64,000 bases of DNA from Actinernus sp. WN-2022 (lineage: Eukaryota; Cnidaria; Anthozoa; Actiniaria; Actinernidae): the NCBI GenBank assembly GCA_030867875.1, contig JAOWCC010001589.1, positions 88,993,537 to 89,057,536 on the forward strand, written 5' to 3'. Below are positions 21,492 through 32,384 of this stretch, one piece after another. The notes under the pieces were generated by a model. That model worked only from the letters and a program-made list of their open reading frames with translations. It was not told the origin of the DNA and ran no database searches. Position 1 is the stretch's first letter. Each line of letters begins with the position of its first letter. Position numbers and translations under genes: made by a program.

Positions 21492-21789
21492 ATATTTATA
21501 ATATAGATACGATAGTACGCGCACTCTGATTGGCTAAAAAAAGCCATGTTTTATCAGAGTATGTAACATGGTTTGCCGTGTTTTATTGTTTTCAACTGAC
21601 GGTTTCCTTTCATCGCGCGTGTAAATCTATATTAGTAAAACACAAAGAAGCCTTAAATCCATTTTTTATGCTATCATAAAACACTCTGGTCATTTGGGTA
21701 CACTCGAGAAATGTTGAAGGCACGCGCCTTCAAATGTCCATCGTGTTTTATGATAGTATAAAACATGGTTAAGGCTTCTTTATTTGTTA
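21492..21789 (+). mobile_element. About 300-bp foldback MITE, copy 1
   Basis: Contains an internal hairpin (AGAAGCCTTAAATCC pairing with GGTTAAGGCTTCT, and ATCATAAAACACTC with its complement). A second copy in the opposite orientation lies at 42871-43200. The right end is 37 bp from the collagen-like exon at 21827-21910. Confidence 0.7.
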
Positions 21790-21826
21790 AATATCGACGT
21801 GAACTCGTGATATATTAGTGACTTAC

Positions 21827-21910
21827 TTGCTCTTTCAGTTCCTGGAGTTCTCTGTTTGTTTTGTTATTGGCAGTCCATAGGTGTATCAGCTGTCTGGCCG
21901 TAGTATCCAT
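21827..21910 (-). CDS. Collagen-like gene, coiled-coil exon
   Basis: Minus-strand 84-nt exon, phase 0 at both ends, with acceptor CTTATTTTAG and donor GAGCAA|GTAAGT. It encodes MDTTARQLIHLWTANNKTNR then ELQELKEQ, a short heptad-like stretch. The other two frames contain stops. It follows the Ser/Thr-rich exon at 22658-22918. The next exon should start in phase 0, but the recognisable collagen exon does not, so an intermediate exon is missing. Confidence 0.7.
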
Positions 21911-22657
21911 CTAAAATAAGTTAACGATAAATGTTAACGATTATATAATAATCAGTCCAAAACGCACGCTCTGATTGGTCAAAAGCCGTGTGTTATTAGA
22001 GGACACACATGGATGACGTCACGAGCGCGCGCAACCAATTTCTCACTCGTTTTGATTGGATATTTTCATTGTTTTTAGTTTGCGATTATTATATAAAACA
22101 AATTGATTCCATTCTGCCGTGCGTCTGTCCTCTTATAGATGCACAGATGACGTCACAACGTGAAACGATCATCAGTTACGTCACTCGACTGCATCTCGTG
22201 GCGCACGTCTTTGTTAAATAAAGACCTGAAGACGAATCAACCGAATCAACTCGATTGTGTAGACTGATGGAAGTAATATACATTATAACTTGTGTCGACT
22301 GATGTAAAGAAAAGCACTAGGACTTAGAGAAGAGACTGGATTCAAGTGAAGCAGGCGAGAACGGCAAAACACGGGGGGGGGGGGGGAGGGGGGGGAGGTG
22401 GGTGGGAGGGTGTGTGCGTGGCGAAATCACTGCTTCACCGGTTCACCGTTGATTTATTCAAGACAGTTTAGATATGGAAAACACCATTCGCTTTAAAATT
22501 CGACTTCATGCTCCGAAATATCGGCTACCAAATTTTGCTGTTCAAACTAACTTATCTCCAGTCTTCCTTTACGGATTGCGCGTTCGTTTTAGACCTGAAC
22601 AGTAAGGGTCTGGGCACCTAAATTTTAAAATTGGCAAAACTGATGAATGCTAAGCAC

Positions 22658-22918
22658 CTGTGGTTCTGTGGTAGGTATAAAGGGGAAACCTGTCGTACTG
22701 TTACTAGTAGAGTTGGTACTGTTCTTGATGGCCAGTTCAGTTGGCCGGGGCGTCGTATTTACAGGTGATTCAGTACGGCGCGTCGATACGGGTGATTCAG
22801 TACGGCGCGTCGTTACAGATGATTCATTGGGCTTTTTTAGATCTTGTAGATTCTGAAGTTGTTTACGTGTTTCGTTTAGTAAAGCCCAGAGTCTCTCCAC
22901 TAGAGGATGATGCTCGAC
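22658..22918 (-). CDS. Collagen-like gene, coiled coil and Ser/Thr linker exon
   Basis: Minus-strand 261-nt exon in phase 0, preceded by acceptor TTATTTCTTCAG. It encodes VEHHPLVERLWALLNETRKQ and LQNLQDLKKPNESS, then a Thr/Ser/Arg-rich linker with a repeated RRTESPV motif and several NST or NTT sequons. It ends TTGFPFIPTTEPQ. The linker looks like an extended O- or N-glycosylated stalk. The donor (CAG|GTGCTT) is weak, so the 3' boundary is less certain than the 5' one. A SINE lies just upstream in the preceding intron. Confidence 0.65.
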
Positions 22919-22944
22919 CTGAAGAAATAAGTACGTGAAATATG

Positions 22945-23219
22945 TGCGGTTAGCTCAGTGGTTAAGCTCCAGTCTGTCATGCGCGAGGTCGCGGGTTCAA
23001 ACTTCGGCCGGCCGGACTCAGTTATTTTAAGTCGGTGAGTGTTGGTAGAACGTGCTGCCTTTCTGAAACAATATCATTTTCGAACTGCAAATGGTTAGGC
23101 ATTCGTGTCTTCTCGGCTGGATAAGGACGTAAAATCGTAGGTCCCACGTCGGCCTCAAGTTTATCAGTCTCACCAGACTGTCAAGAGTTACCGACGTTAA
23201 ATAAAATTGCTTTACTTTA
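22945..23219 (+). mobile_element. tRNA-derived SINE
   Basis: The head contains TTAGCTCAGTGGTTAAG (A box) and GGGTTCAAACT (B box), but the acceptor arms do not pair, so it is not a tRNA gene. The body includes ATAAGGACGTAAAATCG and ends in the low-complexity AAATTGCTTTACTTTAA. It is antisense to the collagen-like gene and only 25 bp from the acceptor side of exon 22658-22918. Confidence 0.8.
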
Positions 23220-23800
23220 ATATCAGCTGTTGTGGTAACAAGATTTGACATACACGAGACGTGAACAGACGCCGACACAACAATAACTCAAAGCATTCCT
23301 AGCTTCACTCCATTCCCGCTCGAACTTGCAATTGAATGGTATGGTCAGCTATGTCTATGAATTAATGCTACAGGCCTACAGTGGTTTTCCTTCAATCTGG
23401 CCGCCTCTCTTTGGTCCTACGGGCAGTGTTATCCCAGAAGATAAGAAAGCCAAGATCATACATCAATTACAATTACCCCTCCTGCGCGCTTCGTTGGCTA
23501 TGTGCACTGGATATGAGCTAGCTATCGAAAAAAAAAAAATTAAGTTATTTAGTTTTTTCATCCTTATTACAATGAAACATTTTCGACCGGAAAATAATTC
23601 CACTCCGTCTGTAAATTTGCTCGTTACAGTTATGAGAGAAAACTGCATAGAGAGTTGATCCGCTTGGCACACTTCTATCTACTTAATGCAAAACCTTATT
23701 CCTGACTACGATTGCTATAGAGAGTTGATCCGCTAGGCACACTTCTATCATTTAACCTCCTTGATTTAACACATTAACACCAATAACGCACTCTTCATAC

Positions 23801-23907
23801 CACTATCGTCGTTAACTCTGTTAACTGTGTCATATTCTTGTCCATTTCCTGGACGCGTCTTTGAAGCTTGGATACACTTAATTGTAGTGACTCTGTAGGC
23901 GCGGAGC
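23801..23907 (-). CDS. Collagen-like gene, coiled-coil exon after the amplified exon
   Basis: Minus-strand 107-nt exon with acceptor TTTTTTTCAACAG and donor ATAGTG|GTATGA. Two nucleotides complete a split codon, then it encodes SAPTESLQLSVSKLQRRVQE and MDKNMTQLTELTTIV, a probable coiled coil. It ends in phase 0, matching the exon at 22918. Its incoming phase (two bases needed) is exactly what the 61-nt exon in the 27.6-42.7 kb satellite would supply. Confidence 0.7.
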
Positions 23908-23920
23908 CTGTTGAAAAAAA

Positions 23921-23993
23921 CAAATACATTGAAAGAATAAATTGCTGGTGTTTAGTTTACCCGCAGAAGAGTCACTGGATCGCCCAGAGATTA
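23921..23993 (-). pseudogene. Truncated copy of the satellite exon, next to its downstream partner
   Basis: This 73-bp stretch matches the satellite unit at 27640-42740. On the minus strand it contains the 3' part of the 61-nt exon (ISGRSSDSSAG), the donor GCGG|GTAAAC, and a ~53-bp intron leading to the acceptor of exon 23801-23907. It is cut off at 23993, where a dispersed repeat starting TAGCCTGCGTAGCAAGCG begins, so its own acceptor is gone. Confidence 0.7.
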
Positions 23994-24110
23994 GCCTGCG
24001 TAGCAAGCGTTTCCGTGGGTTTTTTTTAAGCGTAGGAAGACTTTTTCGCTATTTGGCCGCGCGAAAAATGGGGCGAGAGCAAAAAATGGAAGGAGGTATC
24101 TAGCGCATAG
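23994..24110. repeat. Dispersed repeat fragment
   Basis: Starts TAGCCTGCGTAGCAAGCG and includes CCGCGCGAAAAATGGGGCG. I recall similar sequences as common interspersed repeats in cnidarian genomes, but only one copy lies in this window. Confidence 0.35.
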
Positions 24111-24555
24111 TTAATAGCATAAAAATCAGCCTATCTGATGTAATTTCACCCAATTAGATTAAATTTTTGGGTTAACTCTTTCGGGTCCGATCGTGTGTGA
24201 GCTCAATTGGTGAAATCCTGAGTGCTAACTCAACCCTCCCCCCTCAGTTCAAGTTTGGCTAGCCCGGGGCAGTTAAATACTGCTGACCTTTTAAGCCGAG
24301 GGCTCAAACTTTCTCCACAATGCCATTCGGGTGAATTCTACGAACTGGTTGACGGTAGGTATTACAACTTCTGTAGGGTTTCCAATGAAATGTGCTCTAA
24401 TTTTGGAGAAAAATGCCACTGTCAGAGAGCTTGGGACATCATTAAGTCTAAGGATGGCTGAAAAGTACTTGGTGATGAGGGGGAAGGGGTGGAAAAGTAT
24501 ATGCGTTCCCTGTTAATAGTAGTGGTACCCTCCCCGTTTAGAAAGGGATTGAATA

Positions 24556-24787
24556 AGGGCCGACCATTTAACGTTTGAGGGGGGGGGGGGGGGGGGGGGG
24601 TGTTTAAAAAAAAAATATCCTGCAAGCCAACGGTGTTAAAAAATATATCCTGCAAGCGGAAAAGCATTGTTCTGGCTCCGCTTTTTTCGCAAAAAAAATT
24701 CGTGCAACAACACTGCTAAAGATAAAAAAATCGAGCACAGACAAGAACACCCATCCCCCCCCCTCAAAAGTCAAATGGTCGGCCCCT
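24556..24787. mobile_element. MITE with poly-G-flanked ends
   Basis: Inverted ends (near AGGGGCCGACCATTT, then TTTGAGGGGGGG) bracket 232 bp. Inside, ATATCCTGCAAGC occurs twice and degenerate forms follow. It is inserted in a copy of the ~172-bp repeat described for 25690-26290. Non-coding. Confidence 0.7.
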
Positions 24788-25689
24788 AAAGCTGCAGCAT
24801 CAAAATCATATACTTTTGTTACTAAACGCGATGGATACAACATATTGTTTGAAAATTTTGTGTAAGATCTGCGAAGCTTACAAAAATCGGGGGTGGAAAC
24901 CATTGTATGATTATCGTTAGCGGTATCCACTTGTAATAATAATAATATAGAAATAATACAATCATTAAATAATTAATTAATTAATGTTTGCTATGTAGCG
25001 AATAGCTAAAGACACAAAAACTAGCCTATCTAATGTATTTTTGCCCAACTAGATAATTTTTTTGCGTAATTACTCGCGCAAATGAAGTTCAGGGGGGGTT
25101 AAGCCGGTTTTTCTCGCTTTTTGCTTGGCCGAGCGGGGCCTGGGCGACTGGTTAACGTCAATTGTGTTTGAAAACTTAGAAACCATTCAGTTTTGTCATG
25201 AATAGCATTCCCAACACATTTTGCTAACACAAATGGGTATACCATTTCCAGGGGGGGTGGGGTAGGGAATAATTGTAATTGATAGCTTATGTTTCATATG
25301 TAGCAAATAGTTAAAGGATTCAAAACTAGCCTATCGTATGTAATATCGACCACCTAGCTGAAATCTTTGCGTTATTACTCGCGCAAATGAAGTTCAGGGG
25401 GGGGGGGGGTTAAGACGTTTTGAATGTTTGTTTTTGCTATCAATTCCCCCTGAACTTTAATGTCAACCACATTACGAGGAACCCCTGCAGTTTTCTATGG
25501 GTAACATTTTGGTGAAAACCCCATGTCTCTACGACGTTGCTTTCTGTCCGTAAAAATCCATCCCCCTTTTCGTTTTGCCCGCAAAGCATGTTGGGACGAT
25601 TTCATTTTTTTTTCGCAGTCTACGAATGAAGTTTCAGCGTTTAAAATCTTAGTTTTGGTACTAAACACGACACACACAACTTATTGGTT
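24788..25689. repeat. Diverged relatives of the ~172-bp repeat, with AAT microsatellite
   Basis: Pieces of the 172-bp repeat appear at about 24790-24935 and around 25440-25540, mixed with an AAT microsatellite (24935) and two G-rich AATGAAGTTCAGGGGGG segments. No gene is supported. Confidence 0.45.
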
Positions 25690-26290
25690 CCAAGTTTGGG
25701 GTAAGATTATCGATCCTTGCCAACCTGAGGGGGGAGGGGTGCAAAATCATACTGCATATTTCATTAAAAAGGTACCCTCCCCCTTACCAATGGTTTGAAT
25801 GAGGTTGCAGCGTTAAAATCATAGTTTTGGTACTAAACACGATGAATACAATAATTTGTTTCCAAATTTGGGATAAGATCTGCGAACCTTGCAAAACTGA
25901 GGGGGAAGGGTGGAAAAACATATTTATTTCCTGTTAATAACGGTACCCTCCCCCATTAGAAGTGGGTTGAATGAAGTTGCTGCATAAAAATCATAGTTTT
26001 GGTACCAAACACCATGAACACAACATATTGTTTGCAAATTTGGGGTAAGATCTGCGAACCTTGCAAAACTGAAGGGGGAGGGGTGGAAAATCATATGCAT
26101 TTCCTGTTAATACTGGTACCCTCCCTATTTAGAAGTGGGTTGAATGAAGTTGCAGCTTAAAAATCATAGTTTTGGTACTAAACACGATAAACACGGCATA
26201 TTGTTTGCCAATTTTGAGTAAGATCTGCGAACCTTGCAAAACTGAGGGGGGAGGGGTGGAAAATCATATGCATTTCCATTTAAGAAAATT
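25690..26290. repeat. About 172-bp tandem repeat, 3-4 diverged copies
   Basis: GTAAGATCTGCGAACCTTGC recurs (with variation) at about 25702, 25872, 26046 and 26218. Each copy has a G-rich GGGGAGGGGTGGAAAA block, TACCCTCCC, then TCATAGTTTTGGTAC. Related single copies lie at 24440-24555, 24790-24935 and 27504-27640. Function unknown. Confidence 0.8.
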
Positions 26291-27501
26291 CACGGTGGGC
26301 ATAATGACCCCGAAATCGCCAGGGTTGAGCGTGACCAAAATTAGATAAAATGGCACAATTTCCTAAATTCTCTCTGATATTGAATAAAATTTTCACAGTT
26401 TACTATGCAAGTAAAATTTAAGGTTCTGGTTAAATTAGTTTTAGATAATGACATTATTGTGACGTCATAAGAGTAAGCTCCTTTTTTGGTCAAATTCCTT
26501 TTTAAATAGTCATTTAAAGTAAAGTACGCTATAACGAAGATATGGCGATGCGTTTTTATTTGGCACAATTTTGAAGTCTCTATGATAAATATTCTCGAAG
26601 TTATTAAGGATTTAATATTTTCATGACGTCATATCTGTGACGTATATGTTTTACATAAATGGGGCTTTCTACTGTAAAAGAAAAACAAAAACTCGATACT
26701 ACAACTACTTAGTGCGTTAGAAGTGCATTGGTAAAAAAATATAGATACAATGCTCATTGCTCACTCGCCTATATTTAGAGGGCGTTTCGAAATACTCATG
26801 ACGTCATAGTGACTATGCCATGCTGATGAGTCCTAACAAGGACGAAACAGCTGTACATGGTTGCCACTCTACCGGTAATAAGATGTGAGCATGCGTATTA
26901 GACGCTAGCTACGTCATAGCGTGTGTTGGGTAGTGCCATGCAACGTGTTTGGTTTATAGTGCCGTTTACGTTTTTTCAATGTAAGCTTGAAAGCATTTAA
27001 CCATTAAAAATTACAATTAAAAAAACATACGATTTTAGGTACTAAGGTCTTCTTAAAGTTTCTAGCTTGTCATGTAATAATATTTAAGACTCCAAAAGTT
27101 ATTTGAAGAAATATGTTTCATAAATGGTTTTATGCTGTTTATTTCCCGCCAACATTTGGCGGGAAAATAACGAAAATTCAAAATTTAATAACTTTTCTCC
27201 CTCTTAACCAATCGAAATAGGGTTTTCGATTACTTTGTTCCCAACAAGAGGAGAATTGAAAAAATTAACATTTTAGTATCTTACGGCTACTTGAAAATAT
27301 GGAGAAACCTATTATAAATGGATAAATGACGTCATTGTGACGTCATTAAGATGTTCGCGTTAACACAAAACACAACATTTTATTTTGTTTAGCGCTCTAA
27401 ACCTCTCCTAAAAAAAAATCATTATTGTACTTTTGAAAGTCTTGAAGATATAGACAAATAAACCAACCTTGGCGATTTTGGGGTCATTTATGCCCACCGT
27501 G
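26291..27501. mobile_element. 1.2-kb TIR element carrying a hammerhead ribozyme copy
   Basis: CACGGTGGGCATAATGACC at the left is inverted at the right, and pairing continues through AAATCGCCA for about 38 bp. The element is 1211 bp, inserted in the 172-bp repeat. It contains five TGACGTCA or near-identical palindromes (about 26460, 26622, 26799, 27327, 27338) and a complete hammerhead element at 26813-26953. No transposase is visible. Confidence 0.7.
26813..26953 (+). ncRNA. Hammerhead ribozyme element, copy 3 (intact)
   Basis: Type I hammerhead. Helix I pairs GCCATG (26817-26822) with CATGGT (26856-26861) and can extend after a small internal loop by AGTG with CACT. Core CTGATGA is at 26823-26829, helix II is GTCC/GGAC with loop TAACAA, then GAAA. 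Helix III is A-C/G-U around AGCT, and cleavage is predicted at GTA|C, 26855/26856. Every conserved core base is present. The unit ends with AGTGCCATGC, repeating the 5' strand of helix I after 118 bp. It differs from copies 1 and 2 by almost nothing over ~130 bp. Confidence 0.9.
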
Positions 27502-27713
27502 TTCCCCCATTCGAAAGGGATTGATCAAAATCATAGTTTGGGTACTAAACACGATGAGTACAATATATTGATTTCGAATTTTGTGTAAGATCTGCGAATG
27601 AGGGAGGGGTGGAAACAATTGTATGATTATCGTTAGTGGTATCCACTTGTAATAATAATAATAATAATAATAATAAATACATTGAAAGAATAAATTGCTG
27701 GTGTTTAGTTTAC

Positions 27714-27774
27714 CCGCAGAAGAGTCACTGGATCGCCCAGAGATAGGTAGGAGGTCAGTTAACAGCAATAAGAG
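27714..27774 (-). CDS. Candidate collagen-gene exon, satellite copy nearest the gene body
   Basis: Minus-strand 61-nt segment between TTATTGTAG and GTAAAC. Read in phase 0 it encodes LLLLTDLLPISGRSSDSSA plus one base. That base joined to the first two of exon 23801-23907 makes a glycine codon, giving a continuous frame. A truncated copy of this exon lies directly beside exon 23801-23907, which is the best evidence that the two belong together. Because 61 is not a multiple of three, including two copies in a transcript would break the frame. No upstream exon has been identified. Confidence 0.45.
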
Positions 27775-27946
27775 CTACAATAACAATTTGATATTTAGCC
27801 TTTACGAATGAATTCATGACAATACTTAATATAATAATAACAATAATAATAATAATAAATACATTGAAAGAATAAATTGCTGGTGTTTAGTTTACCCGCA
27901 GAAGAGTCACTGGATCGCCCAGAGATAGGTAGGAGGTCAGTTAACA

Positions 27947-28759
27947 GCAATAACAGTAATCCTAGTAGTAGATTAGGATTACTGGCACGGATTAGGAAAT
28001 ATCTTGAAGCTGATACATGTAAACAGTTGTATGGCACCCTTGTCCAGCCACTTTTTGAGTATTGTAATGTCATTTGGTCTAACGCTGACCAAATATGTAA
28101 ACAGTTGTAAACAGTTGTATGGCACCCTTGTCCAGCCACTTTTTGAGTATTGTAATGTCATTTGGTCTAACGCTGACCAAATATGTTTGGAACGACTTGT
28201 TAGGCTTCAGAAGAGAGGTGCTCGTATTATCCTACAGAAGAAAATACGAGATGAACGTTCAGCAGAACTGTTTAGACAGCTAGGTTGGATACCTATTAGT
28301 GATCGTTGGTCTTTCCACAAAATGTATTGCTGCTTATAAGTGCCTGCATGGCCTTTTTCCACCATATCTCTCAAGTATTGTAAAGAGAAACTCATCAGTA
28401 CATAATTATAATACTAGGGGGAGAGACAATATCCATATTAGTAAAATTACATCTAAATCTGGCCAAAGGTCGTTTGCCCATTCCGCGGCTATGCTGTTCA
28501 ACAGTCTTCATCCTGAGGTTAAATCTGCTCGCAGTATGAAGGAGTTTAAGTCAATCTACTGGAGACGTTACTCATGATTGTTATATGTACGTTGATACAG
28601 ATATATTATATATTTTTTTAAGGTTATTATTAGTATTATTTATTGCATACATATTATAATTAGTATCTAGTAAATTATTATATTATTACTGCTATTATTA
28701 GTTGCACAGCATCTTTGGAAATCAGTGTCAACTGAAAGATTTCTGTGGATAATAAAGTC

Positions 28760-28790
<31 letters not shown>
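27947..28790 (+). pseudogene. LINE reverse transcriptase C-terminal fragment, copy 1
   Basis: Translation gives SSRLGLLARIRKYLEADTCK, then LYGTLVQPLFEYCNVIWSN and LQKRGARIILQKK, and finally AAMLFNSLHPEVKSA before a stop, interrupted by frameshifts. This is the C-terminal part of a LINE RT. An internal ~90-bp tandem duplication repeats the LYGTLVQPLFEYC segment. It starts inside a satellite unit and ends in an ATT-rich tail. A second copy follows 1214 bp later. Confidence 0.8.
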
Positions 28791-28795
<5 letters not shown>

Positions 28796-28858
28796 AATAA
28801 TAATTTGATATTTAGCCTTTACGAATGAATTCATGACGATACTTAATATAATAATAAC

Positions 28859-28892
<34 letters not shown>

Positions 28893-29160
28893 GCATTGAA
28901 AGAATAAATTGCTGGTGTTTAGTTTACCCGCAGAAGAGTCACTGGATCGCCCAGAGATAGGTAGGAGGTCAGTTAACAGCAATAAGAGCTACAATAATCA
29001 TTTGATATTTAGCCTTTACGAATGAATTCATGACAATACTTAATATAATAATAACAATAATAATAATAATAAATACATTGAAAGAATAAATTGCTGGTGT
29101 TTAGTTTACCCGCAGAAGAGTCACTGGATCGCCCAGAGATAGGTAGGAGGTCAGTTAACA

Positions 29161-30000
29161 GCAATAACAGTAATCCTAGTAGTAGATTAGGATTACTGGC
29201 ACGGATTAGGAAATATCTTGAAGCTGATACATGTAAACAGTTGTATGGCACCCTTGTCCAGCCACTTTTTGAGTATTGTAATGTCATTTGGTCTAACGCT
29301 GACCAAATATGTAAACAGTTGTAAACAGTTGTATGGCACCCTTGTCCAGCCACTTTTTGAGTATTGTAATGTCATTTGGTCTAACGCTGACCAAATATGT
29401 TTGGAACGACTTGTTAGGCTTCAGAAGAGAGGTGCTCGTATTATCCTACAGAAGAAAATACGAGATGAACGTTCAGCAGAACTGTTTAGACAGCTAGGTT
29501 GGATACCTATTAGTGATCGTTGGTCTTTCCACAAAATGTATTGCTGCTTATAAGTGCCTGCATGGCCTTTTTCCACCATATCTCTCAAGTATTGTAAAGA
29601 GAAACTCATCAGTACATAATTATAATACTAGGGGGAGAGACAATATCCATATTAGTAAAATTACATCTAAATCTGGCCAAAGGTCGTTTGCCCATTCCGC
29701 GGCTATGCTGTTCAACAGTCTTCATCCTGAGGTTAAATCTGCTCGCAGTATGAAGGAGTTTAAGTCAATCTACTGGAGACGTTACTCATGATTGTTATAT
29801 GTACGTTGATACAGATATATTATATATTTTTTTAAGGTTATTATTAGTATTATTTATTGCATACATATTATAATTAGTATCTAGTAAATTATTATATTAT
29901 TACTGCTATTATTAGTTGCACAGCATCTTTGGAAATCAGTGTCAACTGAAAGATTTCTGTGGATAATAAAGTCTATTATTATTATTATTATTATTACAAT
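29161..30000 (+). pseudogene. LINE reverse transcriptase C-terminal fragment, copy 2
   Basis: Practically identical to the copy 1214 bp upstream, including the internal ~90-bp duplication and the same frameshifts. LINE and neighbouring satellite unit were therefore duplicated together after the insertion. Only the ATT tail length differs. Confidence 0.8.
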
Positions 30001-30060
30001 AATAATTTGATATTTAGCCTTTACGAATGAATTCATGACGATACTTAATATAATAATAAC

Positions 30061-30100
<40 letters not shown>

Positions 30101-30278
30101 GCATTGAAAGAATAAATTGCTGGTGTTTAGTTTACCCGCAGAAGAGTCACTGGATCGCCCAGAGATAGGTAGGAGGTCAGTTAACAGCAATAAGAGCTAC
30201 AATAACAATTTGATATTTAGCCTTTACGAATGAATTCATGACGATACTTAATATAATAATAACAATAATAATAATAAC

Positions 30279-30321
<43 letters not shown>

Positions 30322-30484
30322 GCATTGAAAGAATAAATTGCTGGTGTTTAGTTTACCCGCAGAAGAGTCACTGGATCGCCCAGAGATAGGTAGGAGGTCA
30401 GTTAACAGCAATAAGAGCTACAATAACAATTTGATATTTAGCCTTTACGAATGAATTCATGACAATACTTAATATAATAATAAC

Positions 30485-30527
<43 letters not shown>

Positions 30528-30690
30528 GCATTGAAAGAATAAATTGCTGGTGTTTAGTTTACCCGCAGAAGAGTCACTGGATCGCCCAGAGATAGGTAGG
30601 AGGTCAGTTAACAGCAATAAGAGCTACAATAACAATTTGATATTTAGCCTTTACGAATGAATTCATGACAATACTTAATATAATAATAAC

Positions 30691-30736
<46 letters not shown>

Positions 30737-30899
30737 GCATTGAAAGAATAAATTGCTGGTGTTTAGTTTACCCGCAGAAGAGTCACTGGATCGCCCAGAG
30801 ATAGGTAGGAGGTCAGTTAACAGCAATAAGAGCTACAATAACAATTTGATATTTAGCCTTTACGAATGAATTCATGACAATACTTAATATAATAATAAC

Positions 30900-30948
<49 letters not shown>

Positions 30949-31111
30949 GCATTGAAAGAATAAATTGCTGGTGTTTAGTTTACCCGCAGAAGAGTCACTG
31001 GATCGCCCAGAGATAGGTAGGAGGTCAGTTAACAGCAATAAGAGCTACAATAACAATTTGATATTTAGCCTTTACGAATGAATTCATGACGATACTTAAT
31101 ATAATAATAAC

Positions 31112-31151
<40 letters not shown>

Positions 31152-31520
31152 GCATTGAAAGAATAAATTGCTGGTGTTTAGTTTACCCGCAGAAGAGTCA
31201 CTGGATCGCCCAGAGATAGGTAGGAGGTCAGTTAACAGCAATAAGAGCTACAATAACAATTTGATATTTAGCCTTTACGAATGAATTCATGACAATACTT
31301 AATATAATAATAACAATAATAATAATAATAATAATAACAATAATAATAATAATAAATACATTGAAAGAATAAATTGCTGGTGTTTAGTTTACCCGCAGAA
31401 GAGTCACTGGATCGCCCAGAGATAGGTAGGAGGTCAGTTAACAGCAATAAGAGCTACAATAACAATTTGATATTTAGCCTTTACGAATGAATTCATGACG
31501 ATACTTAATATAATAATAAC

Positions 31521-31560
<40 letters not shown>

Positions 31561-32135
31561 GCATTGAAAGAATAAATTGCTGGTGTTTAGTTTACCCGCA
31601 GAAGAGTCACTGGATCGCCCAGAGATAGGTAGGAGATCAGTTAACAGCAATAAGAGCTACAATAACAATTTGATATTTAGCCTTTACGAATGAATTCATG
31701 ACAATACTTAATATAATAATAACAATAATAATAATAATAATAATAACAATAATAATAATAATAAATACATTGAAAGAATAAATTGCTGGTGTTTAGTTTA
31801 CCCGCAGAAGAGTCACTGGATCGCCCAGAGATAGGTAGGAGGTCAGTTAACAGCAATAAGAGCTACAATAACAATTTGATATTTAGCCTTTACGAATGAA
31901 TTCATGACAATACTTAATATAATAATAACAATAATAATAATAATAATAATAACAATAATAATAATAATAAATACATTGAAAGAATAAATTGCTGGTGTTT
32001 AGTTTACCCGCAGAAGAGTCACTGGATCGCCCAGAGATAGGTAGGAGGTCAGTTAACAGCAATAAGAGCTACAATAACAATTTGATATTTAGCCTTTACG
32101 AATGAATTCATGACGATACTTAATATAATAATAAC

Positions 32136-32178
<43 letters not shown>

Positions 32179-32341
32179 GCATTGAAAGAATAAATTGCTG
32201 GTGTTTAGTTTACCCGCAGAAGAGTCACTGGATCGCCCAGAGATAGGTAGGAGGTCAGTTAACAGCAATAAGAGCTACAATAACAATTTGATATTTAGCC
32301 TTTACGAATGAATTCATGACAATACTTAATATAATAATAAC

Positions 32342-32384
<43 letters not shown>

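Noticed and set aside
22945..23023. Functional tRNA gene
   Set aside because: A and B boxes are present but the acceptor stem does not pair, and a SINE body follows.
24222..24461. 79-codon plus-strand frame with six cysteines
   Set aside because: It has no acceptor, donor or domain support, and its right part overlaps the diverged 172-bp repeat.
28360..28400. CTGATGAG on the minus strand as another hammerhead (also at 29574-29614)
   Set aside because: No GAAA follows and no flanking helices form. It is part of the LINE coding sequence.
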